A stretch of 64,000 nt of DNA from Mycobacterium cookii (GCF_010727945.1 NZ_AP022569.1:558001-622000), one strand, 5' to 3'. Counted from the first letter of the stretch, positions 1-10,920 are shown. Numbers and translations are program-made. The notes: generated from the sequence alone by a model not told the origin.

Positions 1-314
1 TCGGCGGCCAGCGCGGCCAGCCGACCGGTGTCGTCGAGCGCGGTGTCCGTGAGCCAGCCGGCCGGTTCCCGCAGCGCGTCGCAGAGCGCGTCGTGGATGT
101 CGTCGCCGAGCTCGCGCCAACTGCTGTCGGTGCGCAACGAGATCAGCAGATCGTTTGCCCGGACCTCGATTTCGGTGATCACCCCGTCGCGCAGCAGCGC
201 GCCGAGCCGGCCGGGCGCCGCCCGCACCGTGCCGCGGGCGGGCAACCGGTCGGCTGCCACCACCCAGCGCAGCTGCTGCGGGTTCGCGGTGGCGGTGGCG
301 TGGATCGGGATCAT
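1..314 (-). CDS. Nfu/NifU N-terminal-like domain protein, third gene of feo operon (partial, C-terminus outside window)
   Basis: The reading frame starts at an ATG whose bases 311-314 form an ATGA overlap with the feoB stop codon, so it is translationally coupled to feoB, and it runs off the left edge of the window after about 104 residues. The opening pattern (an acidic-free ATANPQQLRWV stretch, then LGALLRDGVITEIEV, then DLLISL and a trailing SSWRELGDDI helix) resembles the N-terminal domain of Nfu/NifU scaffold proteins, which usually reads xTPNPxxLKF, then a GVxxVFxxxDFITV strand and a W-x-x-L helix. No CxxC motif of the C-terminal NifU domain lies in the visible part. Its position suggests a role alongside FeoAB in iron handling or Fe-S assembly; that role is inference. 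It could instead be a small actinobacterial protein that replaces FeoC. Confidence 0.7.
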   Translation of the reverse strand, partial: MIPIHATATANPQQLRWVVAADRLPARGTVRAAPGRLGALLRDGVITEIEVRANDLLISLRTDSSWRELGDDIHDALCDALREPAGWLTDTALDDTGRLAALAA

Positions 315-2224
315 GCGCCCAGACCCGACGCGACCGACCGAGCGGCGAACGCCATCACCCAGGCCAGGACGAACATGTAGCTGAACGCGAAGGCGGGCCA
401 GCGCCAGGTGTTGATTTCGCGGCGCATCACCGCGATCGTCGACATGCACTGCAACGCGAACATGAAATACACCATCAACGCGATCACCGTGGGGGCGGTG
501 AACACCCGATGCCCGTGCTCGTCGGTCATGGTGGCCAGCGCCTTGCCGGGATGTTCGGGATCGGTGGCCGCCGACACCTGGCCCAGCGTCGAGACGAAGA
601 CCTCGCGCGCCGACAGCGAGCCGACCAGCGCGATGTCGGTGCGCCAGTCGAAGCCCAGCGGCGCGAAGACCGGCTCGACTGCATGGCCGAGGTCGGCCGC
701 GTAGCTGTGGTTCATCACATACGCCGTCGCATCGGTCGTCGACATCCCCTGCGTCTGCGACTCCCGCACCGGCAGGCTGAGCAACGCCCACAACACCAGC
801 GACGTGCCCAGGATGATGGTTCCGGCTTTGCGCAGAAACATGCTGGCCGCGTTCCACATGGCGGCCAGCATCGCCTTCGGCGACGGCAGCCGGTAGGGCG
901 GAAGTTCCATGGTGAACGGCAACAGGTCGCCCCGCAGGATGGTGGACTTCACGATCAGCGCGGCGATCAGCGCGGACGTGCCGCCACCGAGGTAGAGCAG
1001 GAACATCGTGACGCCCTGCGCGCTGAACCCCCACCAGTGCGTCTGCGGCACGATCAGCAGCCCGACCAGCAACGTATACACCGGCAGCCGGGCCGAGCAG
1101 GTCATCAGCGGCGCCGTGACGATGGTGGCGATCCGGTCGCGCGACGACGGCAGCGTGCGGGTCGCCATGATGCCCGGGATCGCGCAGGCGTAGGACGACA
1201 GCATCGCGACGAACGCGCGGCCCTCCAGCCCGGTCTTGGCCATCACCCGGTCCATCAGGAACGCCGCCCGCGACATGTAGCCGACGTTCTCCAGGAACGC
1301 CAGCAGGCAGAACAGCAACACGATCTGCGGAATGAACTGCAGCACGGTGCCGACGCCGCCGATGATGCCCTGGCTGAGTAGCCCGCGGAGGACGGGATTG
1401 CCGATGTGCTCGGCGACCTGGACTCCCAGCCAGGTCAGTCCGCGGCTGATGCCGTCCCGCAGCGGTGCAGCGGCGGTGAACAGCACCTGAAAGAAGTAGA
1501 ACATCACCGCGAAGAAGATGACGGTGCCCCACAGCGGATGCAGCAAAACCCGGTCGATACGGCGGGTGCGCCGATCTGGTTGCGGCGCAACGTAATCGGC
1601 AGCGTCGAGCACCGACTGGCCCCAGGCGTCGATCGCGCTTTGGCCTGGTGGCGGAAGGATGGGCGGACGTTGCCACCGGTCGAACGACGCCAGCCGCGCG
1701 CGCAGGTCGTCGATCCCCGACCCGCGATGTGCAACCACCGCGACCACCGGAATGCCCAGCGCCGTCGACAACGCATCGACGTCGATCCGCCCGCCCCGCA
1801 CGGTCAGTTCGTCGCCCATGGTCAGCGCCAGCAGACACGGCAGATCGAGGCGCAGCATCTGGCCGATCAGCAGAATCGAGCGACGCAGCGTGGTGACGTC
1901 GGCGACCAGCACCACGGCGTCAGGCCGATCGATGTCCGGATACTTGCCGGCCAGCAGATCGGTCACCACCTGCTCGTCCGGGCTGATCGGGTCGAGGCTG
2001 TAGGTGCCCGGCAGGTCCTCCACCGCGATCGGGACACCGTCCACGGTTGTGGTGCCGACGCTGCGCCCGACGGTGACCCCCGGGTAATTGCCGGTCTTGG
2101 CGCGCAGGCCGGTCAGATGGTTGAAGACGCTGGTCTTGCCGGCATTGGGGCTACCGACCAACGCCACCCGCCGGATGCCGGCGAGGGCAACCGGAGTGGC
2201 GCCGACGTCGTGGCAGGCGGTCAT
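311..2224 (-). CDS. feoB: Ferrous iron transport protein B
   Basis: FeoB is the inner-membrane Fe2+ permease with a cytosolic G-protein domain. At 637 residues it is shorter than the roughly 770 of E. coli FeoB but has the whole core. The N-terminal G domain shows the P-loop GSPNAGKTS at residues 24-32, the G2/G3 region with NYPGVTV and DLPGTYSL (Asp70), and then VADVTTLRRSILLIGQML. The usual G4 NxxD is not clear; the equivalent stretch reads ALTMGDEL, so guanine recognition may differ. From about residue 235 there are two Gate-type hydrophobic blocks and the AIPGIMATRTL segment typical of the family. The start overlaps the feoA stop by 4 bases and its stop overlaps the next gene by 4 bases, so all three are one transcript. 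M. tuberculosis lacks this operon. Confidence 0.95.
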   Translation of the reverse strand: MTACHDVGATPVALAGIRRVALVGSPNAGKTSVFNHLTGLRAKTGNYPGVTVGRSVGTTTVDGVPIAVEDLPGTYSLDPISPDEQVVTDLLAGKYPDIDRPDAVVLVADVTTLRRSILLIGQMLRLDLPCLLALTMGDELTVRGGRIDVDALSTALGIPVVAVVAHRGSGIDDLRARLASFDRWQRPPILPPPGQSAIDAWGQSVLDAADYVAPQPDRRTRRIDRVLLHPLWGTVIFFAVMFYFFQVLFTAAAPLRDGISRGLTWLGVQVAEHIGNPVLRGLLSQGIIGGVGTVLQFIPQIVLLFCLLAFLENVGYMSRAAFLMDRVMAKTGLEGRAFVAMLSSYACAIPGIMATRTLPSSRDRIATIVTAPLMTCSARLPVYTLLVGLLIVPQTHWWGFSAQGVTMFLLYLGGGTSALIAALIVKSTILRGDLLPFTMELPPYRLPSPKAMLAAMWNAASMFLRKAGTIILGTSLVLWALLSLPVRESQTQGMSTTDATAYVMNHSYAADLGHAVEPVFAPLGFDWRTDIALVGSLSAREVFVSTLGQVSAATDPEHPGKALATMTDEHGHRVFTAPTVIALMVYFMFALQCMSTIAVMRREINTWRWPAFAFSYMFVLAWVMAFAARSVASGLGA

Positions 2225-2505
2225 CGGGGTGCTTCCAGGGCGACTTCGATCAGTTCGGCCTCACGGCGCCGCAGGCATAGTTCGGTGTCTTGCACCCGGT
2301 ACACGGTCGGGTCGCCGAGCGGTGCGCGCCGGATCACGTCGACGCGGGCCTGGGCTCGAAAACCCAACTGCCCCAGGCGATTGGCCACTGCAGGGTTGGC
2401 CTGCGGGACAGTGCCGACCACGGTGGCGTGCCGTCCGGGCGCCAACTGGGCAAGCACGATCACCGAGTCGGATTGATCGCGTGTGCTCTGTGGCGGAGTA
2501 CGCAT
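2221..2505 (-). CDS. feoA: Ferrous iron transport protein A
   Basis: This 94-residue protein has the SH3-like FeoA fold pattern: a LAQLAPGRHATVVGT opening, an NRLGQLGF motif, then VDVIRRAPLGDPTVYRV and a closing LCLRRREAELIEV strand. FeoA is a small cytosolic partner that stimulates or assembles the FeoB permease. Its stop codon overlaps the feoB start (2221-2224), typical for the pair. It is the first gene of the operon; palindromes at 2512-2521 and 2528-2542 sit directly upstream of its ATG and may bind a metal-responsive repressor. Confidence 0.92.
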   Translation of the reverse strand: MRTPPQSTRDQSDSVIVLAQLAPGRHATVVGTVPQANPAVANRLGQLGFRAQARVDVIRRAPLGDPTVYRVQDTELCLRRREAELIEVALEAPR

Positions 2506-2511
2506 GATCGC

Positions 2512-2542
2512 CTAACGTTAGCTGTCCTACCTTAGTAAGGTA
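2512..2542 (-). promoter_or_regulatory. Paired palindromes upstream of feoA, candidate metal-responsive operator
   Basis: Two perfect inverted repeats lie within 40 bases of the feoA ATG: CTAACGTTAG at 2512-2521 and TACCTTAGTAAGGTA at 2528-2542 (7-base arms, 1-base spacer). Read on the minus strand, TAACGT could serve as the -10 element with the larger palindrome near the -35. Iron uptake genes in mycobacteria are commonly under IdeR/DtxR-type control, but the half-sites here do not match the published 19-base IdeR box in orientation, so the cognate regulator is unknown. Confidence 0.5.
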
Positions 2543-2699
2543 CTCCTAACTTTTCCGGCGCCATCGTGGCTCGTCAAGGTCGCTGGCAGCAGGGTGTGCG
2601 GTGACGGCGACGAGCATCATTTAGCCTGGATGTCTGGTGGCAGACCAGCGTCGGACTGTCACAGCTGGACCTGCCACATACTGGGATGGGGAGTCGCCG

Positions 2700-4580
2700 G
2701 TGTCAGTCGATGTGTCCGCCGAACCTGCCGATCTTGCGCAGGGTCGCGCCCGCTGGCGCACGGCGGTGGCCGGGGTGCTGGCCAAGAGCACACGGCGCGG
2801 CGCCGACGAATTGGGTCCCGAACCCGAGGAGATGCTGGAAACCCCGACCTACGAGGGCTTCGCGATCCGGGCGCTCTACACCGCACTCGACGAGTTGCCC
2901 GAGCCACCGCTGCCCGGTGAATGGCCGTATCTGCGTGGTGGCGACGCGCTGCGCGACGTCAAGTCCGGATGGAAGGTCGCCGAGGCGATCCCGGCCGGCA
3001 AGGTAGCCGGAGTCGCGGCCGAGGAGGTCAACGCCGCGGTTCTGGCCGGGCTCGCCGAAGGAGTCAGCGCGCTGCTGATCCGGGTGGGGGAGTCGGGCGT
3101 GGCGCCGGCGCAGTTGGCGAAGGTGCTCGAGGGCGTCTATCTGAGCATGGCCCCGGTCGTCATCGACGCCGGCGCCGATTACCGCGCGGCGTTCGACGTC
3201 CTGCGCGAGTTGGTGGCCGAGGTCGAACCCGACCAGCGGGCACTCTTGTCGATCGACCTGGGCGCTGACCCGCTGACCGCGGCCCTCAGCGACCGTCCCA
3301 CCCCGTCCGTCGACGAGGTCGTCGCCGTCGCCAAGCAGGTGGCCGGCGAGCGCGGTGTGCGGGCTATCACCGTAGACGGCCCCGCCTTCCACAATCTGGG
3401 CGCCAATGCGACGTGGGAGCTGGCAGGCAGCATCGGTGCCGCGGTGTCCTACCTGCGGGTGCTCACTGAATCCGGCCTGCCGGCCGGCGACGCCTTGCGC
3501 CAGATCAGCTTCCGGTTGGCCGCCGACGACGACCAGTTCCTGACCATCGCCAAGATGCGTGCGCTGCGCCAACTCTGGGCGCGGGTCGCGGAGGTGGTCG
3601 GCGAGCCCGACGGCGGTGCGGCTGTCCTGCACGCCGAGACCTCACTGCCGATGATGACCCAGCGCGATCCGTGGGTGAACATGCTGCGCACCACGCTGGC
3701 CGCGTTCGGCGCAGGCGTAGGCGGTGCCGACACCGTGCTGGTGTACCCGTTCGATGTGGCGATACCCGGTGGATTCCCGGGCATGGCAACCAGTTTCGCG
3801 CGCCGGATGGCACGTAACGTGCAGCTTCTGCTGCTCGAGGAATCACACGTAGGCCGTGTCCTGGATCCTGCGGGCGGGGCCTGGTTCGTCGAAGACCTCA
3901 CCGGGCGACTGGCGCAGCAGGCGTGGGAGCGATTCCAGGCCATCGAACAACGCGGCGGGTTTATCGAAGCCCGGGACTACATCGCCGAACAGATCGGCGA
4001 GATCGCCGCCCTGCGAAGCGACGACGTCGCGCATCGCCGGACCGCCATCACCGGTGTCAGCGAATATCCCAATCTAGGCGAACCGGCCCTGCCGCAAAAC
4101 GATTCACTGCACTCGCCACTGGCGGCGGGCAAATTGCTGCGCTATGCAGCGGAGTTCGAACAGTTGAGGGACCGGTCCGACAGCTACCTCGAGCGCACCG
4201 GCGCACGGCCGCAGGTGCTGCTGTTGCCGTTGGGGCCGCTGGCCGAACACAACATTCGCACCACCTTCGCGGCAAACCTGTTGGCATCGGGCGGCATTGA
4301 AGCGGTCAACCCGGGAACTGTCGACGCGGGCGCAGTCCAGAAGGCGGTCGCCGATGCGGGATCACCGACGGTCGCGGTGATCTGCGGCACCGACAACCGC
4401 TACGGCAGCGAGGCGGCCGCGGTCGTCGAGGCGGCACGTCGCGCGGGTGTCAGCCAGGTCTGCCTGGCAGGTCCGCAGAAGGCAGTGGCGGATGCCGAAC
4501 ACCAGCCCGACGAGTTCCTTACTGCGAAGATCAATGCGGTGCAGGCACTGTCGAGCCTGCTGAGCCGGTTGGGGGCATAG
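2700..4580 (+). CDS. mutA: Methylmalonyl-CoA mutase small (beta) subunit
   Basis: MutA forms a heterodimer with MutB and supports interconversion of (R)-methylmalonyl-CoA and succinyl-CoA in propionate, odd-chain fatty acid and cholesterol catabolism. The protein has the mutase TIM-barrel-like domain (LSIDLGADPLTA, AITVDGPAFHNLG, SFRLAADDDQF, LDPAGGAWFVE) and a degenerate C-terminal cobalamin-like domain without the DxHxxG motif, as expected for the non-catalytic subunit. I place the start at GTG 2700: it has a GGGGAG ribosome site 7 bases upstream and matches the N-terminus of M. tuberculosis Rv1492. An in-frame GTG at 2637 would add 21 residues and sits 9 bases after a TAGCCT -10-like hexamer (2622-2627), so a leaderless longer form is possible. 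It is separated from mutB by 3 bases. Confidence 0.95.
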   Translation: MSVDVSAEPADLAQGRARWRTAVAGVLAKSTRRGADELGPEPEEMLETPTYEGFAIRALYTALDELPEPPLPGEWPYLRGGDALRDVKSGWKVAEAIPAGKVAGVAAEEVNAAVLAGLAEGVSALLIRVGESGVAPAQLAKVLEGVYLSMAPVVIDAGADYRAAFDVLRELVAEVEPDQRALLSIDLGADPLTAALSDRPTPSVDEVVAVAKQVAGERGVRAITVDGPAFHNLGANATWELAGSIGAAVSYLRVLTESGLPAGDALRQISFRLAADDDQFLTIAKMRALRQLWARVAEVVGEPDGGAAVLHAETSLPMMTQRDPWVNMLRTTLAAFGAGVGGADTVLVYPFDVAIPGGFPGMATSFARRMARNVQLLLLEESHVGRVLDPAGGAWFVEDLTGRLAQQAWERFQAIEQRGGFIEARDYIAEQIGEIAALRSDDVAHRRTAITGVSEYPNLGEPALPQNDSLHSPLAAGKLLRYAAEFEQLRDRSDSYLERTGARPQVLLLPLGPLAEHNIRTTFAANLLASGGIEAVNPGTVDAGAVQKAVADAGSPTVAVICGTDNRYGSEAAAVVEAARRAGVSQVCLAGPQKAVADAEHQPDEFLTAKINAVQALSSLLSRLGA

Positions 4581-4583
4581 ACG

Positions 4584-6833
<2,250 letters not shown>

Positions 6834-6837
6834 CCAG

Positions 6838-7836
6838 ATGGCAACCGAAAACGGCGACGGCACAGACGAACTCGCCGCAGCGGTGCGTGGTGGTGACCGC
6901 GCTGCGCTGCCCCGGGCGATCACGCTGGTCGAGTCCACCCGCGCCGACCACCGCGACCGGGCGCAGCAGTTGCTGTTGGCGCTGATGCCGGCCGCGGGCA
7001 GCGCTCTGCACGTCGGCATCACCGGGGTGCCCGGCGTCGGCAAGTCCACGGCCATCGAGGCGCTCGGCATGTACTTGATCGAGCGTGGCCATCGGGTCGC
7101 GGTGCTCGCCGTCGATCCGTCTTCCACCCGCACCGGCGGATCGATTCTCGGCGACAAGACCCGGATGCCGCGGCTGGCAGTGCATCCGGACGCCTACGTC
7201 CGCCCGTCGCCGACATCGGGCACGCTCGGTGGCGTGGCCAAAGCCACCCGCGAAACCATCGTGCTGTTGGAGGCCGCCGGTTTCGACGTGATCCTGGTCG
7301 AGACGGTCGGCGTCGGACAGTCCGAGGTCGCGGTGGCCAACATGGTCGACACCTTCGTCCTCCTGACGTTGGCGCGCACCGGCGATCAGCTGCAGGGCAT
7401 CAAGAAAGGCGTGCTGGAGCTGGCCGACATCGTCGTCGTGAACAAGGCCGACGGCGACCACCTGCAGGAGGCGCGTAAGGCCGCCCGCGAGCTGTCCGGG
7501 GCGATCCGCCTCATTCATCCGCGCGAAACCCTCTGGCGTCCACCGGTTCTGACCATGAGCGCGTTGGAAGGCTCCGGCCTGAGTGAGCTCTGGGAGACCA
7601 TCGAACGGCATCGCGATGTATTGACCGAGTCGGGAGACTTCGAGGCACGCCGGCGAGCCCAGCAAGTCGACTGGACCTGGCAGATGGTCCGGGACACGGT
7701 GCTGGACCGGGTGCTGTCCAACCCGGCGGTGCGCAAAGGTCGCGCTGACGTCGAGCGGCAGGTTCTTACTGGGGAATTAACCCCCGCTCTGGCGGCTCAG
7801 CAAATACTGAGGCTCGCCTCAATAACGGATGGGTAA
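6838..7836 (+). CDS. meaB: Methylmalonyl-CoA mutase-associated GTPase
   Basis: This G3E-family P-loop GTPase protects and reloads methylmalonyl-CoA mutase with cobalamin. The 332-residue protein has the Walker A GVPGVGKST near residues 62-70, the AVDPSSTRTGGSILGDKTRM segment characteristic of MeaB/ArgK, VETVGVGQSE as the Walker B/G3 region, and NKADGD as the guanine-specificity motif. The start is 4 bases after the mutB stop. Older annotations of this family as arginine/ornithine transport kinase are misleading; the linkage to mutAB makes the chaperone role the natural reading. Confidence 0.95.
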   Translation: MATENGDGTDELAAAVRGGDRAALPRAITLVESTRADHRDRAQQLLLALMPAAGSALHVGITGVPGVGKSTAIEALGMYLIERGHRVAVLAVDPSSTRTGGSILGDKTRMPRLAVHPDAYVRPSPTSGTLGGVAKATRETIVLLEAAGFDVILVETVGVGQSEVAVANMVDTFVLLTLARTGDQLQGIKKGVLELADIVVVNKADGDHLQEARKAARELSGAIRLIHPRETLWRPPVLTMSALEGSGLSELWETIERHRDVLTESGDFEARRRAQQVDWTWQMVRDTVLDRVLSNPAVRKGRADVERQVLTGELTPALAAQQILRLASITDG

Positions 7837-7877
7837 ATTTGCAGTCCTTTCCAATCTATGAAGGTAGATTCGATTCC

Positions 7878-9143
7878 ATGACCCTCGAAGTTGCGGGCAA
7901 TCGCCGGTCGGTGCTGCCGCGCGGTGTTCACGGCGCAGCCGATCCACACTTTGCTTGCGCAATACGCAGTTTCGCCAGCATGTTCCCGGGCCGCCGGTTT
8001 GGCGGCGGGGCGTTGGCCATCTACCTTCACGGCGAACCTGTGGTGGACGTCTGGACCGGGTGGGCGGATCGGCGTGGCCGGGTGCCCTGGTCGGCGGACA
8101 CCGGCTCAATGGTGTTCTCCGCGACAAAGGGCGTGGCGTCCACCGTGATCCATCGTCTGGCGGACCGCGGTCTGATCGACTACGAGGCTCCGGTCTCCGA
8201 GTACTGGCGCGAGTTCGGCGCGAACGGGAAATCCAAGATCACCGTGCACCAGGTGATGCGGCATCAAGCCGGTCTCTCGGCGTTGCGCGGTGCCAGCAAG
8301 GAAGACTTGCTGAACCACGAACTGATGGAGGAGAGGCTCGCGGCGGCACGCCCGGGCTATTCGTTCGGCCGGTCCGCGTATCACGCCCTGACCTATGGTT
8401 GGCTGCTCTCCGGGCTGGCGCGGGCCGTCACCGGTCAGGGCATGCGCGAGTTGATCCGCCGGGAGGTCGCAGAACCCCTGGGTACCGACGGCCTGCACCT
8501 GGGCCGACCGCCCGCCAGCTCACCGACGCGGGCTGCGCAGATCATCATGCCGCAGAGCGCTTTTCAGAATCCGGTGTTCAACGCGGTCGCACCGAGGATC
8601 GCCGCGCTGCGAATGTCCGCAGGATTTGCGTCGATGTACTTTCCGGGTGTCAAAGCTGTTGCGCAAGGCGATATTCCGTTGCTCGATGCCGAGATTCCGG
8701 CGGCCAACGGTGTGGCCACGGCGCGCGGGCTGGCCCGGATGTACGGCGCCATCGCCAACGGCGGGCAGATCGACGGCAGGCAGTTCCTGTCCCGCGAGAT
8801 CGTAGCGGGGCTCAGCGGCCGGCGAAGCCTGCGTCCGGACGGGAACTTGGTAATCCCGCTGGCGTTTCACCTCGGCTATCACCGGTTGCCACTCGACGCG
8901 ATACCGGGTTTCGGTCACGTCGGCCTGGGCGGCTCGCTCGGGTGGGCCGACCCGGACAGCGGTCTGGCGTTCGGGTTCGTGCACAACCGCTTGCTGTCGC
9001 CCTTCGTCGTCCTCGACCACGCCGGGTTCGTCGCGACGAGCGCCTTATCGCGGCTGGGTGCGGCAGAAGCTCGTAAACACGGGTTCGAGCGGGTGCCCGA
9101 CTTCGGCTCACCGTTCTGCGAGCCGGGAGCCGTTGCCGGTTAA
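7878..9143 (+). CDS. lipL: Serine beta-lactamase-like esterase, LipL type
   Basis: This 421-residue protein belongs to the class C beta-lactamase/esterase family (EstB-like). The nucleophile motif is SATK in MVFSATKGVAST, the second catalytic tyrosine is in the GRSAYHALTYGWLL stretch, and GFGHVGLGG corresponds to the third conserved box. It closely resembles M. tuberculosis LipL (Rv1497), which also follows meaB. No clear signal peptide is visible, so it may be cytosolic or membrane-associated. The start is placed at ATG 7878, matching the LipL N-terminus; a TTG at 7839 in the same frame would add 13 residues but lacks support. Confidence 0.88.
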   Translation: MTLEVAGNRRSVLPRGVHGAADPHFACAIRSFASMFPGRRFGGGALAIYLHGEPVVDVWTGWADRRGRVPWSADTGSMVFSATKGVASTVIHRLADRGLIDYEAPVSEYWREFGANGKSKITVHQVMRHQAGLSALRGASKEDLLNHELMEERLAAARPGYSFGRSAYHALTYGWLLSGLARAVTGQGMRELIRREVAEPLGTDGLHLGRPPASSPTRAAQIIMPQSAFQNPVFNAVAPRIAALRMSAGFASMYFPGVKAVAQGDIPLLDAEIPAANGVATARGLARMYGAIANGGQIDGRQFLSREIVAGLSGRRSLRPDGNLVIPLAFHLGYHRLPLDAIPGFGHVGLGGSLGWADPDSGLAFGFVHNRLLSPFVVLDHAGFVATSALSRLGAAEARKHGFERVPDFGSPFCEPGAVAG

Positions 9144-9162
9144 CGGGTTTGAGTGAGTCAGT

Positions 9163-9771
9163 GTGACGCCGAGCGATGAAGGTCGGGTGCCCCGGCTACC
9201 GGTTGCCGAGGCCAAAGCCGCCGCTGACGAAGCGGGTGTGCCGGACTACATGGCCGAGCTGGCCATCTTCCAGGTGCTGTTGAATCACCCCAAACTGGCG
9301 TCCGGTCTCAACGACCTGCTCGCGCGAATGCTGTGGCAGGGCAAGTTGGACACCCGCCTACGCGAACTGGCGATCATGCGGATCGCGTGGTTGACCGCGT
9401 GCGAGTACGAATGGTCCCAGCATTGGCGTGTCGCGCAGGGGCTTCGAGTGAGCGCCGACGATCTGGCCGGTGTTCGGGATTGGCAGTCCTATCCAGCCTT
9501 CGGGTCGGCGGAACGGGCCGTGCTTGCCGCGACTGATGATGTGGTGCGGAACGGCTCGGTGAGCGCGGAGAGCTGGGCGGCTTGCAAGCAGGAATTCGGC
9601 GACGACCACGCTACGCTCGTCGAGTTGGTCACCGCGATCAGCGCGTGGCGGATGGTCTCATCGATCCTGCTGAGTCTTGAAGTTCCGCTGGAGGATGACG
9701 TGGTGAGCTGGCCGCCGGACGGTCAACCGCCGACTCGAGAGACGACTCAACGTGTCGGATTGACACGATAA
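9163..9771 (+). CDS. Carboxymuconolactone decarboxylase-family (AhpD-like) protein
   Basis: This 202-residue protein has the AhpD/CMD core: LDTRLRELAIMRIAWLT, then CEYEWSQHW, with the charged-Cys-His arrangement seen in this family, followed by a second helix bundle. Only one cysteine is present in the core motif, so it lacks the CxxC of true AhpD peroxidase partners and may be a hydratase, decarboxylase or redox-inactive member. It begins at GTG 9163, 20 bases after lipL, and is probably co-transcribed with it. The -35 of the next gene's promoter overlaps its 3' end. Substrate is unknown. Confidence 0.75.
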   Translation: MTPSDEGRVPRLPVAEAKAAADEAGVPDYMAELAIFQVLLNHPKLASGLNDLLARMLWQGKLDTRLRELAIMRIAWLTACEYEWSQHWRVAQGLRVSADDLAGVRDWQSYPAFGSAERAVLAATDDVVRNGSVSAESWAACKQEFGDDHATLVELVTAISAWRMVSSILLSLEVPLEDDVVSWPPDGQPPTRETTQRVGLTR

Positions 9772-9788
9772 TGACCAACTCATAGCGT
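9760..9788 (+). promoter_or_regulatory. SigA-type promoter for the nitronate monooxygenase-like gene (leaderless)
   Basis: TTGACA at 9760-9765 is followed after 17 bases by TAGCGT at 9783-9788, and the ATG at 9796 begins 7 bases after the -10. This geometry predicts a transcript that starts at or next to the start codon. The -35 lies inside the 3' end of the upstream gene. Confidence 0.65.
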
Positions 9789-9795
9789 TCGGGCA

Positions 9796-10920
9796 ATGCG
9801 AACACGGGTTGCCGAGATGCTCGGCGTCGAGTTCCCGATCTGCGCATTCAGTCACTGCCGGGATGTGGTGGCGGCGGTGACCAATGCCGGCGGGTTGGGC
9901 GTCCTGGGCGCCGTCGCGCACACCCCGCAGCGGCTGGAGACCGAGCTGACATGGATCGAGGAGCAGACCGGCGGCAAACCGTACGGTGTCGATCTGTTGT
10001 TGCCCCCCAAATACGTTGGCGCCGACAGCGGCGGCATCGACGGCAAACAAGCCCGCGAGCTGCTCCCCGAGAAGCATCGGCGGTTCGTCGACGACCTGCT
10101 CACCCGTTACGGCATCCCGGTGTCCAGCGACGAGGAGCAGCAACCGGTTGCCGACCTCAACATCTCGCCCAAGGGCTACGAGCCGTTGCTCGATGTCGTG
10201 TTCTCCCATCGCATCCGGCTGATCGCCAGTGCACTGGGCTCGCCACCGGCCGAACTGGTCACCCGCGCCCACGCCGGCGACGTCCTGGTGGCCGCGCTGG
10301 CCGGAACCACACATCACGCACGGCAGCACGCGGCGGCCGGTGTGGACCTGATCGTCGCGCAAGGCACCGAAGCCGGCGGGCACACCGGCCAGGTCGCGAC
10401 CATGGTCCTGGTTCCCGAGGTCGTCGACGCGATGGCCCCGGTACCGGTGTTGGCCGCGGGTGGAATTGCCCGCGGCCGCCAGATCGCGGCGGCGCTGGCG
10501 CTGGGTGCCGAAGGCGTGTGGTGCGGATCGGTCTGGCTGACCACGGAGGAGGCCGAGACGCTGCCGGTGGTGAAGGACAAATTCCTGGCCGCCGGTTCGT
10601 CGGACACCGTGCGGTCACGATCGTTGACCGGAAAGCCGGCGCGGATGCTGCGGACCGCCTGGACCGACGAGTGGGAGCGACCCGACAGTCCGGACCCGCT
10701 GGGCATGCCGCTGCAGAGCGCGCTGATCGGTGACCCGCAGCGGCGGATCAATCGCGCGGCCGCCCACGCCGACGCCAATGCCCGCGACCTGGCCACCTAC
10801 TTCGTCGGCCAGGTGGTGGGATCGATGAACAAGGTGCAGCCGACCGCTTCGGTGGTGCTGGAGATGGTCTCCGAGTTCATCGACACGATCGGCCGTCTCG
10901 ACGATTTAGTCGAACGGTGA
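9796..10920 (+). CDS. Nitronate monooxygenase / 2-nitropropane dioxygenase-like flavoprotein
   Basis: This 374-residue protein is an FMN-dependent TIM-barrel oxidoreductase of the NMO family and closely matches M. tuberculosis Rv1533. Family features include MLGVEFPICAF at the start, NAGGLGVLGA, IVAQGTEAGGHTG for FMN phosphate binding near residue 190, and LAAGGIARGRQIAAALALGA. It oxidises nitronates or related compounds; the physiological substrate is unknown. The likely start is ATG 9796, supported by a well-spaced promoter. The TetR gene starts within its stop codon (GTGA overlap, 10917-10920), which suggests the regulator controls this operon. Confidence 0.88.
   Translation: MRTRVAEMLGVEFPICAFSHCRDVVAAVTNAGGLGVLGAVAHTPQRLETELTWIEEQTGGKPYGVDLLLPPKYVGADSGGIDGKQARELLPEKHRRFVDDLLTRYGIPVSSDEEQQPVADLNISPKGYEPLLDVVFSHRIRLIASALGSPPAELVTRAHAGDVLVAALAGTTHHARQHAAAGVDLIVAQGTEAGGHTGQVATMVLVPEVVDAMAPVPVLAAGGIARGRQIAAALALGAEGVWCGSVWLTTEEAETLPVVKDKFLAAGSSDTVRSRSLTGKPARMLRTAWTDEWERPDSPDPLGMPLQSALIGDPQRRINRAAAHADANARDLATYFVGQVVGSMNKVQPTASVVLEMVSEFIDTIGRLDDLVER

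Noticed and set aside
2506..2550. Canonical IdeR box before feoA
   Set aside because: The palindrome half-sites are not in the IdeR order; only a general metal-operator candidate is reported.
2637..2699. Longer mutA N-terminus from GTG 2637
   Set aside because: Plausible because of TAGCCT at 2622-2627, but GTG 2700 has a better ribosome site and matches the homologue N-terminus, so kept only as an alternative.
2506..2699. Cobalamin riboswitch before mutA
   Set aside because: No B12-box-like sequence is visible in the 194-base gap.
7839..7877. TTG start for lipL at 7839
   Set aside because: Extra 13 residues lack homologue support and no ribosome site precedes them.
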